Assembly (NCBI GenBank): GCA_918807975.1 | Contig: OU964926.1 | Location: 23,815,996-23,879,995, forward strand | Length of the DNA stretch: 64,000 bases | Direction: 5' to 3' | Source: Aplidium turbinatum | Lineage: Eukaryota; Chordata; Ascidiacea; Aplousobranchia; Polyclinidae | Shown: in pieces, positions 12,897-23,545 of the stretch | How the letters are laid out: every line of letters begins with the position of its first letter | How positions within the stretch are numbered: position 1 is the stretch's first letter | Position numbers and translations under genes: made by a program | Notes under the pieces: model-generated | What the model saw: only the letters and a program-made list of their open reading frames with translations | Told to the model about the DNA's origin: nothing | The model's database searches: none

Positions 12897-13719
12897 ATAG
12901 ACCACTTACGTTGCATCTTTTGACAAACTATTTTAATTTTGATACAAACAAAATGTTCCAGATCTTACAAGTTGTTATAAGCCTCACAAAATAAATCTAA
13001 AGTTAGAAAACCAACCTTAAATAAGTTCACTGAACAGCTGTGCCACATAAAACTTAACTTTTCAAACTTAAAATCAAAGTAAATATTAACAAGAACTTTA
13101 GTAACCAAAGTTGAATTCTGTGGTTTTGCAGTGGCACTTTTGTATATGTGATGTGTTATGTTTATACCGCATGTTGTAAACTTTAAAGTTGAGAAAAGTT
13201 TATTTTTTATTATTGAAAATCAAGCAAAGATGTCGGTAAAGAACTCATAGCTCAGTATGTGTTTTACCAAATCTGAAATCTTTCAAAATATATTTTTTTT
13301 GTTTAATGTCAACAAGTGTTAATTTTATAAATTGCAAACATTTTCGAGATTCAACCCCAAATCTGAAAGCTAAAGTCAAAGATTTTAAATTTAAATTATT
13401 TCCAGGCCTACCGCGACTAGAATCAGACTAGACGTCCTGCTTCGTATTCCAAAGGATTCACAGATAATTTTTTAGCTTTATTTGAAATTCCAAATAAATG
13501 TGATTAATTTTCTCATAAAACAGCGCAGAAAGCGTGCAAAACAGCACAAACCTTCCCTGTTTTGTTCCAATGCCTTTCTCTAATTGTTCATAAATCCGAA
13601 ATTTTCCGATTCTGAAATTCTCCGATGATTTGTCTGGACAGAACAATTATTGGATTTACTTCATTCCAACGTGCTAGAGTCACCGTTTACTTTCAACTTA
13701 CGCATGAAAACACGAAAGC

Positions 13720-13727
13720 TATATAAA
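13720..13727 (+). promoter_or_regulatory. TATA box of peptide gene A
   Basis: TATATAAA lies 522 bp before the ATG of gene A. A likely 3' splice site (TTTCACAG, ending 14193) just before the coding start suggests a 5' UTR intron, which makes this distance reasonable. Transcription would start near 13750. Confidence 0.5.
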
Positions 13728-13940
13728 CGCCATTGCGCACACCACAACGGCAGATCATGAAAACAAAATGGTGAAGTGAAACATAAAATTAAAAAAATAG
13801 CCATACGCTATCAACCACTTGTGAGGCTTAATTTTAACTTTGCGAAAATATTGATGGTTTGATTAAAGGAACAATGAAAACTATTAATACTACAAAAAAG
13901 TGCTCAATGCTAAGCAAAAACAAAGCAGAGCGAATTAAAT

Positions 13941-14092
13941 CAAATATAGTTATTACTATCTGAAGCCTTTACAAATTGTTTCACCTAACGGATCATCAGA
14001 AGGTCTTATTCTATTCTATTTGAATAAGACCTTCTGATGATTCGTTAGGTGAAACAATTTGTAAAGGCTTCAGATAGTAATAACTATATTTG
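13941..14092. mobile_element. Nearly perfect fold-back MITE
   Basis: Two arms of about 70 bp are inverted copies with only one or two differences, separated by a few bases. The arm runs from CAAATATAGTTATTACTATC to GAAGGTCTTATTC. A decayed half with the same sequence lies at 17045..17140. It sits in the proposed 5' UTR intron of peptide gene A. Confidence 0.88.
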
Positions 14093-14241
14093 ATGGTTTG
14101 ATTTAAGTTAAAAACTGCTCTTAAAAATCTTTGGTAGTGACAATTCAATTACAATTTGTTTCACAAAGTAAATAAATGCTTTCTCTTTCACAGCTTAAAA
14201 TCTAAATCGTGATACTGAAAACAATTAAATACTTGAAGAAA

Positions 14242-16458
14242 ATGAAGATCATTCTAATTTTGTTGTTGGTAACTGTCTACGTCACAATTGCGCAATCACA
14301 ATCAGGTGAGCGAATAAATGCTTTCAACAGTTATTGATTGTTTATTTTGTTAAGAAAACAATTAAACTCAAGTTAAATAAGCCAAACAGTTCTTTCTTTT
14401 TTGGTCTGTTTGATTTAAAGTTTAGTTAGTGTTGTAAATTTGTATTTTCTTGTTTTTCATTGTTCTTAACTAATTTTCCATTTTTTAGAAACCAAGAATC
14501 CGATGACAGCAAACTCTTTTGTTTCCAAGTTGAAACAAAATGTGAAGTCCAGATCTGTCCGAAGTGTCTTGCGAGTAACTCGGGTAAGGAAGCACAGTAT
14601 ATCAGTTCAGTTATTACATATCGTTTTAGTGGTGGCCTTAGAGCTAATTCCCAATTATTTCTTCCTTTTCTTTTTACCTTAACCATAGCCACCTGGAGAT
14701 GTAGCCATGCCTTAACATACGTTTCAATGTTTTATTTTTAATCGAAAAGAGGTTTGAGCTATATTTCGTGAAAGATAGATCACATCCAAAAAGATTACTG
14801 TACAAACCAAAACATAAGTCAATCATATTCGAACCCACACTTTTCATTTAATCTTGTTTTAATTTGTTTTAAATTCGCCGCTTCACTGAAGCTTTGTTAC
14901 GTCATATTGATTTGCAAGGTTAACTTTGTAATACAACGCCGGATTGGTTTAATGCATTTTAAAGTTTGTGGTTTGGTTAAGTAACCAAAAAACGAAAATA
15001 AATTTTGAAAGTCAATTTTCATCCATGTATATCTGCTTGTTTACATTCACTCAGGATTAATCGAATCTTGTTATGTTTTAGCGCATTGATTGCTACCCGT
15101 CTTGTCGGAGGAATATGTGGACGAGAAAATACGTGCGGTATTGTTCACAGATGAGAATGCCTTGTAAGTGAAACAGTTGTTCATATAGTTTGGAAGTCCC
15201 GAGTGTTTTTATACAATGCTTTTAAAATTTAAAAGTAGCTTTGGCGATTCCATACTTAATTAATCAGCAACATTATATACATTAAATGGTCGTTCAGTGA
15301 TGGCTGTTTGTAGGTCACTGGCGTAATTTCCGGCCCTTTGTAGAGCCTGGAGATATGTGTATGTGGCTCTTTCGAAACCTATCTGAATATCAAATAGGTG
15401 CTTTCTATTAAAATTTTTCATTACCTTTGTCTTGTATCATAATGGAATAGGAAATGATTGCTCATGATTACTTTCTCTAGCTAGGCGGTGGGAAGAAACT
15501 TTTTTTAAGGAAGAGAATTGGAGCTATAGTATAGACAGGGTTGGAAGTAACGACTAGTTGTCACTATTCGATAGCGTTATTCGTTGCTTTCTGAATATCG
15601 AATGCTTACACCCATTCCTTTCAAAAATAAATATCGAATGCGCGTTATTCACTGCTTTTTTATGCAAGCAACGAAATCATTATTCGTTTTTCACTAATCG
15701 ATATTTAGGAGAACTGCTGAATCATTTTTTGTTGTTCACTTACTTCGTCGTCAAAACGAATTTACGAGACTTAGTTTTCGGAGTACTATCCGACCTAGTC
15801 CCTTTCCGGTTTTCGAACTTTAAAGGATTAAGAAAAATTTTGCGGCAACATAGTGTAGAAAAACCATGCCAGTGAGAGTCGTTAGCAGTGTTGCCAACCT
15901 TGCGGTTTTCCCGTAAGTTTGGGCTTGTTTTTTTTCGAGTTTTCGTATTTTTTTGAGTTTGCTGGTCGCTTTTTTTGGGCTTGTTTTTGGCCAGTCAATT
16001 TTTAGTAATTCCTATTCATTGCTTTTTTTAAGTACCGATAACGGAAAGTCATTGCTTTTTTGGGCACTATCGAATAATGAAATAGTCATTGCTTTTTGAC
16101 TAACGACTTCCAACCCTGAGTATAGACTATAGAGCATGGGAGCTAGAGCTGTACTCAGAAAGTTAATGAAAAATATAAGACGTTTATATCCGCATCAGTT
16201 TGATGCCATGAAAGTGCTATCAACATTAATAGAAACTGGCTCATGATACGTTGGCGTAGGCGTTGCTATTCTTGGAATGACTTTTGATTAAATGAAAAGT
16301 TTTTCTTACCAAACGTGTAACGTTTATCACCAGCATACGTGGTACTTTTGTAAGATATAAATATTTATCGGGAAATATAACTACAATTTTTTGTTTCAGA
16401 TCTTTGCTATTACTGTCGGTACCAACTGCGATGTGGAGAAAGATTTTATTATTTTTAA
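14242..16458 (+). CDS. Secreted basic Cys-rich peptide A (99 aa, four exons)
   Basis: Exons: 14242..14305, 14489..14583, 15082..15163, 16400..16458 (TAA). All junctions are GT-AG and phases are 1, 0, 1. Residues 1-18 are a signal peptide (MKIILILLLVTVYVTIAQ). Exon 2 is a basic Lys/Arg-rich segment without Cys. Exons 3-4 hold six Cys at 57, 61, 74, 83, 86 and 92, spaced C-x3-C-x12-C-x8-C-x2-C-x5-C. The predicted mature chain has about 18 Lys/Arg against 3 acidic residues. The ATG is the first Met of the signal peptide. Gene B (23546..25569) has the same exon layout and Cys spacing. The basic, Cys-paired, secreted design suggests an antimicrobial or toxin-like peptide, but that is inference; I recognise no named family. 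The joined exons rest on phase, splice consensus and the paralogue, with no transcript evidence. Confidence 0.82.
15536..16119. mobile_element. hAT-type MITE with exact 8-bp duplication (584 bp)
   Basis: The ends are CAGGGTTGGAAGTAACGACT and inversely CAGGGTTGGAAGTCGTTAG. The flanks are AGTATAGA at 15528..15535 and 16120..16127. It lies in intron 3 of peptide gene A. A truncated second copy is at 51824..52170. The 105-residue ORF inside it is open in both copies but shows no protein features. Confidence 0.92.
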
Positions 16459-17736
16459 GCATCTTAAAACTTCCTTCATTATGTTTGTGCCAGCAGCTAT
16501 CATTATTTTTGGTAGTAAAATCTTGAAGTTTTTTAGCATCAGAATAATTTCAAAACTTACCTATTCCAAATTTCAATATTGTCTTTTCCTGTCAATGCAA
16601 AAAGTGCCTGTGTAGGGGAGTCGCTTTATCTCGCCGCCACAAATCAAAGCTGTTTGTGACCGAACAGAAAGAGCGGCGAGCTTCAGGTGATTATAACTGG
16701 CTAGCCAAGTAACGTTGAAAATTTGAGATGATTAAAATGTTTTTGTGAACAATGATTGCTTCATGGAAGCCACTCATTACATTATATAGCACGTCGATTT
16801 ATTTAAAATATTATTTTTTCCGACATTGTTTTTTTTTATGTTAATTTATATTTATTGTTACAAATACTGTGTTTCTGTGCTTATCTTGAAAAAGCACTCT
16901 GTTTACTTTCTCATTTAAGACATTCTGTTTGCTGCTTTTTGACCGCTTTACATTCTACAATTCTGTAGTTTATCCACAGCGCTACTAGAATTAAGAATTG
17001 CAGCCAATCACGCATTATTTATATATTTAACCCCATTGTATTTTATTATTCTATTTGAATAAGGACCTTCTGATGATCCTCCTTTTAGGGTGAAACAGGC
17101 TGTCAAAGGTTTAGAGAGTAATAACTAATTTGATTTAACCCCATTGTAATGCCAGTGAATTTGTAGTCATGCAAATTAAATTGTTTATTTATTGTTGCTT
17201 TTTATAGTGAATGTTTTAATCATTGCACATTTGCCAATTTTTTATCAATGTTTATAGTCAAATTACAGTTCCGACGTTTTATTGCTTCACGCAGGAAAGA
17301 TTAGTAGGATTTTTTTAATTTTTGCCATGACCTTACTTGGAATCGAACCAGGTCTACCAGAAGGTGATGGTGGAATTGTAAACCAATTGAGTTCAGCACA
17401 ATTGAATGGCGTTTTTCAGTATTGTCTCTTGAATAAAAATTGGCTCATTCAATAAAAACAACAGCATATTTGATGTTTGGGTGATAGTATACTGCAATGA
17501 AGGAATTTCAGTTGGAGACTACCGGAAGTGAAAAAGAGAAAGGCAGAATTTGCCTTAATTCTGTTCGGAAAACTATTTCTCAATTTTGCCGAAACAATTC
17601 TTCTCACAAAACGTTGTAAAGTCTCTAATCTTTCACGGGTAACAACGTTGCAGACAGAAAAAAATAGCAATTTGTGTTTAAAAGATTTCATTCTAATTCC
17701 CTTTACAACCGGTTGTAATCAAATTATGATTAGGCT
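16459..17736. other. Downstream of peptide gene A; no further gene
   Basis: It contains a decayed half of the fold-back element (17045..17140), matching the arm of 13941..14092. No canonical AATAAA is close behind the gene A stop. The opposed ORFs near 17449..17803 show no features. Confidence 0.5.
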
Positions 17737-18205
17737 CAGTGGCGTAGCCAAGGGGGGGGGGGGGGTTTTGGGGGTTACAACCCCCCCTTTGGCACGCGTG
17801 TGATGTCACGATATTGAGAATGATGCTTTCAGTCTCTTTATGCTTGAGAATGATGCTTTCAGTCTAAAAAAAATTGCCTAATCTTAAACAAAACTGCTTT
17901 AAAAGAGCGAGTTTTGCCAATACCAAACATTGAAACATCTCAGCCAGGATTTAGCAACAAGAAAACATAGAGACTTAGCTTTATTTCCGAAAAATGCCGA
18001 AGGAAACATGATCTTATCCTTTTGCTATGCCACCGGACAGCACCATTTTTCAGGAATATTCATACCCACATTTTTGTTGAAAATGCTCTCAGAATGCACC
18101 AAATTTAAAGTAATTTTTCAAAAATTTCTGGGGGAGGCCCCTCAGATCCCCCCGCCGCTGGGTCGTCAAAACCCCCCCCTTTCAAAATTCCTGGCTACGC
18201 TACTG
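17737..18205. mobile_element. hAT-type MITE, family CAGTGGCGTAGCC, copy 1 (469 bp)
   Basis: It starts CAGTGGCGTAGCCAAGG plus a G-run and ends, read inversely, CAGTAGCGTAGCCAGGAATT. The flanking duplication ATTAGGCT is exact at 17729..17736 and 18206..18213. Related copies are at 26141..26627 and 60503..61002. Confidence 0.93.
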
Positions 18206-19027
18206 ATTAGGCTATCTTTCGTTCAGTAAATCAGATCACTTCATGTTAACCAAAAGCAAAAATAGTAGAACAGTACAGAAACGAATCGCAATCCATTTCC
18301 AAAGATCTACACTACAGCTGTCCAACACCTATTGTTTCAAGACATCTGATTAGAATTATAAACGCGAGAGTATCAACTACTGTAATTGCTGAAATTGCTA
18401 AATAGACCTTGATTAGACCATTCGAGAACAAGCAGTCACCCAAAGTTTGCTGTACGCAGTTTTTTCGAGTGGTACATAAAAACGACTGTTACTTTTTTTA
18501 AATAAAAATGCCATGAAATCGCTTGGAAATTACCTTTGCCAAAAGTCAAGCAATATTTCATATTTTACTAACTATTACTTTATATTTAGTAAAAACATGA
18601 ATAGTTGCTGTTTATTTTCGATGAGGACTAATCACCGAAAGGAACTTATTTCGAGAAAAGCTGTGAACAATATTGTTGATAGTGGTAAATGATATCAGCT
18701 AAAATGATTGAGGTGATATCAAAGACGCTAACTAGTGACTGGGATAGACGTATTTCTTAAAATACCTGTTTCATATCTGAAGTTATTTAAAAAAATTCTT
18801 TAACCTTTTATTGGCTTTGAGATGTAATATAAATAACTTTGTCGTGGCGACTCAATTATCACGTTACTCAATCTTGTTGTGACGTCACACTTCAGGGGAT
18901 CCAATCTTAACTTTTTTTAATGACGCGTTATGGCGTCTAAAAGATAGAAAAAAAATATCTGTAAGTTGTTAATCTCATTGTAGGTGGCTTCATTCTTATC
19001 CTTACGGACATTTATCTTTTGCTTTCA
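18206..19027. other. No gene seen
   Basis: This is AT-rich unique sequence, with no repeat ends or exon features that I can support. Confidence 0.5.
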
Positions 19028-19028
19028 A

Positions 19029-19290
19029 CATCATCATCATCATCATTTTCAGCCTGTGAGAGCCCACTGCAGAGCGTAAGCCTTCCCCTTTTCATGCCAA
19101 TTTACATGATTATGTGCCAGTTGGTACCAATTGGTTGTATTGCATTGTTTGTCAATGTCGTCCCTCCATCTTACTTTTGGTTTTCCTTTCTTTCTTTTGG
19201 TTTCTCGTGGTGTCCATGTTGTTAATTTTTTAGTCCATCTATTGTCCTGATATCTTGCTATATGACCTGCCCAGGACAGACAAAAACACA
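19029..19290 (-). mobile_element. LINE 3' end, truncated
   Basis: On the minus strand the C-terminal tail of a LINE polyprotein is readable: WAGHIARYQDNRWTKKLTTW, then a KRKKGKPKVRWRDDI block, ending near 19049. The 3' tail is a (ATG)n run, seen on the plus strand as CAT repeats at 19029..19046. The domain order and tail fit an RTE-like or related clade. Only the last part of the element is present, as expected from 5' truncation. Confidence 0.8.
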
Positions 19291-19613
19291 GCACCAGCCA
19301 TAACATACGATATACCAGCACGATAAACGTGATCTGATCTTTTAAACTTTTTCCTACAAAATTTTTCTCAATTGGGTTAAATCTTGCCTTTTGATTGTTC
19401 AATAAACCTCATCTGCTGTAACAACCTGCATACTACAAATACACGCACGTGAGGCTAAGCTGTGGAACCGGTCGATTGAAGGTTACTGAGATATATCTAT
19501 TGGACTAAGACACCATGATAAAGACGAAACAGATCGTTATGATCTTTTGGATATTAGTGCAGTAACTACCTAAAAATTATATAACATCTGTTTCGTCTTT
19601 CATGTTCGTCTTT

Positions 19614-19855
19614 AGTGGCTATGGTAAAACAGCAACTCGGTTGGGTGACTTTCCAATAATGCAGACCTGGTTCGACTCCCGACTTAAATCGGTTGTGGAT
19701 AAACACTGCTCACCTCTACCCAGGATGTAATAAATTGAGTGGGCGTAGTTGCTGACCAACGACGGATGAGAGAAAGGAACTGGCCATGCTACTTTGGTTA
19801 GTGTCGTAGGGTTACCTTGTCTTTTCATTCCCCAACTACCTTGCTGGTTCACCAT
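19614..19855 (+). repeat. tRNA-derived SINE, family 3
   Basis: The head has a tRNA-like A box region (TGGCTATGGTAAAACAGC) and a B box (GGTTCGACTCC) about 40 bp apart. It is followed by a non-tRNA body that includes TGGATAAACACTGCTCACC. Only one copy is seen here, so the family assignment is weaker than for families 1 and 2. Confidence 0.6.
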
Positions 19856-21419
19856 TAAACTACTTTTTTGGTTTTGTTATTTTTTTGCCACAAGCATGCA
19901 AAGCCAGGTAAACAAGATAAATTTGAATACAACAAAGTAAATTCACAACCAAAGCTCTAACACCAGTAGCATTATCAGGGGGGGTCCAGGGGGGAATTTT
20001 TACTAAGGCCCGGAGTAATTTTAGGGGCCTATAACCATTCCAAGAGGCACGAGAACTAAGAAACCATCTCGTATTGGATAGATATGGTGCGTTTTTCTTA
20101 AAGGTGCCTTAATCTTGGTTAGAAGACCTCAATGGTACCTTGGCCCAAGCTATCATCATGTCTGTCACTTTTTTTAATTTGTGTTTTCTTGGGCTTGGGA
20201 CTGTGCCAGCTACACACATAACTATGTAGCTTACTGTTCAAACAACAATTCAAGAAGGTTTAAAAATTTTCAATGTACTGCCGCCTTTCCCTTTTCATTG
20301 TGCATCCTTGTAGCTATATGTCGCGTATTGTAGCTAGTGCTATCTTTTATACCTCGGACACGCTAATGACTAAAAAAAAAATTATATGATAAGTTGATGT
20401 GAAACGCAATTGTGTTTTGGACGGAAAAAATGGGCCATTAAGGTCATGATCGAACAAAAATGGAAGTGGCGACTTCTGCGAATCCCCACATCTCTACAAA
20501 AAATAGGCAAATGTGCAATTACGTGAATTAGGTTTTAAAGGACTTTATAAAAGTGCATCGGTTCTGTGACTGACTAGCGCCACACAATTAAACTCGAAAT
20601 TGTCTTTTAATTTTTCTTTCCGCTAGGTGTCGCTAACTGAAGAATAATTCTTGATGTGTCTTGCTCAAGGGCATTCACCAAACCTTGAAGCATCATTTCT
20701 TGGCTTTTGTCATTTCTCCTTTGGCAGCCCTTCTGTTTATTGATTCCTCAATCGAAGTTGCTCGTTTGCTGCAAGCGATGTCGAATTTACGTTACAGGTC
20801 GCTATTTCGGTGGTGCAACGTAAACCAGTCAAACCCAGCTTTCTAAACTGATTATTTATAAACAATTCTTACTTCATTCGAGCAGTGACAATGCAAAGTG
20901 TGAAGACAAATTCAAATAATTAACTTCTTATCTGCAAAATCTTTAACTCCCATTAATTGATTTAACGTTTTCTTCCTGTTATCTCAATCGTACAGCGTGT
21001 CTTTAAAATCAAAAATAGACAATTTCAAGGTACGGCTCGTTTTCCTAAGGACACAAACCCATAAAAAGATACCAACATAAGTAAACACAATTGTATAGTT
21101 TATGATACTGTTATATTTAGTTGGTACAGCGATCAAAATTTGTAAACTTTTCTAAGATGACGACGAATTTATTGTCTGGAGAGTCTGCTTCCATTTTGGG
21201 ACACGATCAGAAACATTTTATAATTTGTCTGCTTTTTGCGCATAAAATTGAGTTGCGTTATAAAACGTTTGGAAAGTGAAGGAAAGGTCAGAGAGTTGGT
21301 TTCATCAGCTTTATCCGAACTGGTTCAATCTTAAAGTCTCCATAATTTCCAAAGACATTCATAACCGCATTGGATGAATTTCTGAAGATAGCTATGCAGC
21401 AGTAAGGCATCAAATGTTT
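19856..21419. other. No gene seen
   Basis: There is a G-rich patch near 19978..20040 (GGGGGGGTCC) that resembles a repeat end without a partner. No exon is supported; the ORF at 20661..20846 has no features. Confidence 0.5.
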
Positions 21420-21622
21420 TGTTTGTCGTATCCAGGCTTACACCCGGTGGTTGAAGATTTAAATTAAGTGGACGGAAAGGCAAGAAAGTCAATCTTCGTG
21501 TCCACCTTCAGGCATGCCTTTAAGTGTCCTGCCAAAGACACAGCCGAATGCTCTTGAGCGGTGTCGAACCGGCGCCTTTTCGATTGCCGTTCAATGGCTC
21601 TCACCACTCGGCTATGCAGAGA
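21420..21622 (-). repeat. tRNA-derived SINE, family 1, copy 2
   Basis: It has the same A and B boxes and body as the copy at 42705..42934, including the block CAGGCATGCCTTTAAGTGTC. It is fuller at its 3' tail than the copy at 1182..1383. Confidence 0.87.
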
Positions 21623-21901
21623 CATCAAATTAGTCAAGTTATTTCGCTTACACAGTATAATTTATAAACTATAAAGCGAATAATGAAGAAAGACGATGTT
21701 AATTGATATTTAACAACAAATATACCACATCTGATCTCACATTATCGCCGCCAATTCGTCAACAAAGGTATAAAACAAAAGTTGTTTGCTGAGGATGAAT
21801 GTACAAAATCTGCTTGGAGGATAAGTCTGTTTCAAAATTATTCTTGCTCACATTTGCTATGAGTTCTTGAACTGTTATGATTCTTCAGCCACTGGCTTGC
21901 T

Positions 21902-21972
21902 GTGAACAGTTTCTGAACAGTTTGAACAGTTGAACAGTTTGAAACAGTTGAACTGTTGAACAGTTTCTGACT
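21902..21972. repeat. Short tandem repeat of GAACAGTTT type
   Basis: About seven irregular units of GAACAGTT(T) lie in tandem, some inverted (AACTGTTGAAC), so the tract is partly self-complementary. Confidence 0.8.
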
Positions 21973-22151
21973 CAAAGTTGCAGATATCTCCAAGCAGTGT
22001 TTGCCAACCAATCCAACAAGTGATGACCATTGCAGTTAAAATCAATTTTAAATTTTGTACAGTAAGTCCAAGATATGTATATTGTAACAGAGTTAGCTGT
22101 GCTATGAAGATAAATGGTGACATATCTTCTTTTTTTGTGAGACTGGAAGAT

Positions 22152-22358
22152 TCAGATTTCAGGGCAGGTGATGGAAAGCCAGGTGAGTGTAGCTTCGTCC
22201 AGTGCTGCTATGCCATGCATTCCATTTGATGCTTTGTAAATGGGACATTCAAGAATAACATAGTCAGCAGTTTGTTCCTTCGCGCCGCACTTGCAGACCG
22301 ATGAGGGAGCCAAACCCCACTTGTGCATATTGGAATGTGAGCGGCCGACTCCTGTTCG
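22152..22358 (-). mobile_element. LINE C-terminal coding fragment
   Basis: The minus strand reads RTGVGRSHSNMHKWGLAPSS, then a VCKCGAKEQTADYV block and CPIYKASNGMHG, ending CPEI and a stop at 22152. This is the zinc-knuckle-like C-terminal tail (WGL..S..C.CG..EQT..H/Y....CP) found after the reverse transcriptase of many non-LTR elements. The reverse transcriptase itself is absent. The ordinary cause is 5' truncation. Confidence 0.82.
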
Positions 22359-22915
22359 ATGGTAGGATAATAATAGATAAATAATGAGAACTCTTTATAC
22401 ATCAAAAGTATGGATGACTTCAAGATTGTACTCTTTGCGTTTTATCAAGTCTATGAAACAATCTTCTGACAAAAGTGTGAACTCGGCTGGACACTGGATA
22501 GCCGAATAGAGAATGTGAAAACACCAGCCGAGAAAGACGATGAAGATGATAGAAGAAAAAACTAAATCTATAAAAACAATGCAATATTACCAACAGTTTC
22601 TAAAATCTTAATCCAACAATTAATTAGACCAATTGCGTAGACAATGGAAAAGATTCCAATGGGTTTTATTAAATTAAAATAGCTCTAAGCTGCACCATTA
22701 TCAACAACAAAGAATCTGCAGACGTTTTGCTCCAGTTTTGGGATTCTTTTTTTTTTGTTAATCAAAGATTACTTCAACTGCGTTTAGTTGAATTTATTTA
22801 ATTTCAAAGTGTCGAAAAATTACACCTTAGAAAAGTTAAGTTAGCTTTTTAAAACAGCTGCTTGATACTGGTCTGGTTTCTAATGCAATCAGACTGATTG
22901 GCTTAATTCGAACCG
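22359..22915. other. No gene seen before peptide gene B promoter
   Basis: This is AT-rich sequence without recognisable repeats. It ends at the TATA box proposed for gene B. Confidence 0.5.
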
Positions 22916-22923
22916 TATAAAAG
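22916..22923 (+). promoter_or_regulatory. TATA box of peptide gene B
   Basis: TATAAAAG lies 630 bp before the ATG of gene B. A likely 3' splice site (CCTTTTAG, ending 23502) precedes the coding start, so a 5' UTR intron is probable, as for gene A. Confidence 0.5.
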
Positions 22924-23545
22924 CATGGCCAAGATGTCAGAGAAGCAGTTACTTAGTAGAAGGTTGAAGGAAGGAGCAGATAAAGTTACCAATAACTGAA
23001 AACGTTCTGCAAAATTAAACTTTATCACTTGTTAAAGAAATAAACTTAACAATTTATTGTGCAGAGAATGCAAAGTGTAAGTCACGAGAAGCTGTACATC
23101 TGCTGCAGCAGTTTATCTGGCAGAGTAAATGCGCTTGAGTAAACGTACTTTTTAAAAGATGATGTATTTATGGAGTTACAATCGCTATAACCGTAAAGAT
23201 TTTTCAAAAAACAAAACTTAAAAATAATTTTATGCCATCTGAAACTTTTAGCATTGCTTTCAAAAGAAGTTTAATATTTTATGCTTTAAATTGAACAGAA
23301 GGGCAAAAGCCCGCTCGATCGAGATTTTTAGTACAAACAGCGAAAGCGAAAGCGCGGCCTATCGATCCCAAACACATTGTTTCTATGCAATTCAGTTGTA
23401 AATCATTAGATTAAAAAAATCGAAATACCTCAACTACTTTTTTTTGACAGTTATAGTTTTGGAGATTTCTGTGCTTAATTGTTGAATGCGCCAACCTTTT
23501 AGACCTGTGATACTTGATCGTGTAATTCAAAAGTTGAACCTAAAC

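Larger units (their letters stand above)
10712..13719. other. Gene-free stretch between repeats and peptide gene A
   Basis: It holds a SINE family 2 fragment (11430..11560) and a small inverted-repeat element (12820..12896). The rest is AT-rich with no supported exon. ORFs at 12012..12221, 12431..12706 and 13458..13646 show no coding features. Confidence 0.6.

Noticed and set aside
15558-15875. A 105-residue ORF conserved between two MITE copies (also at 51846)
   Set aside because: The conservation follows from the copies being the same element; the composition is that of AT-rich DNA and the frame has no domain.
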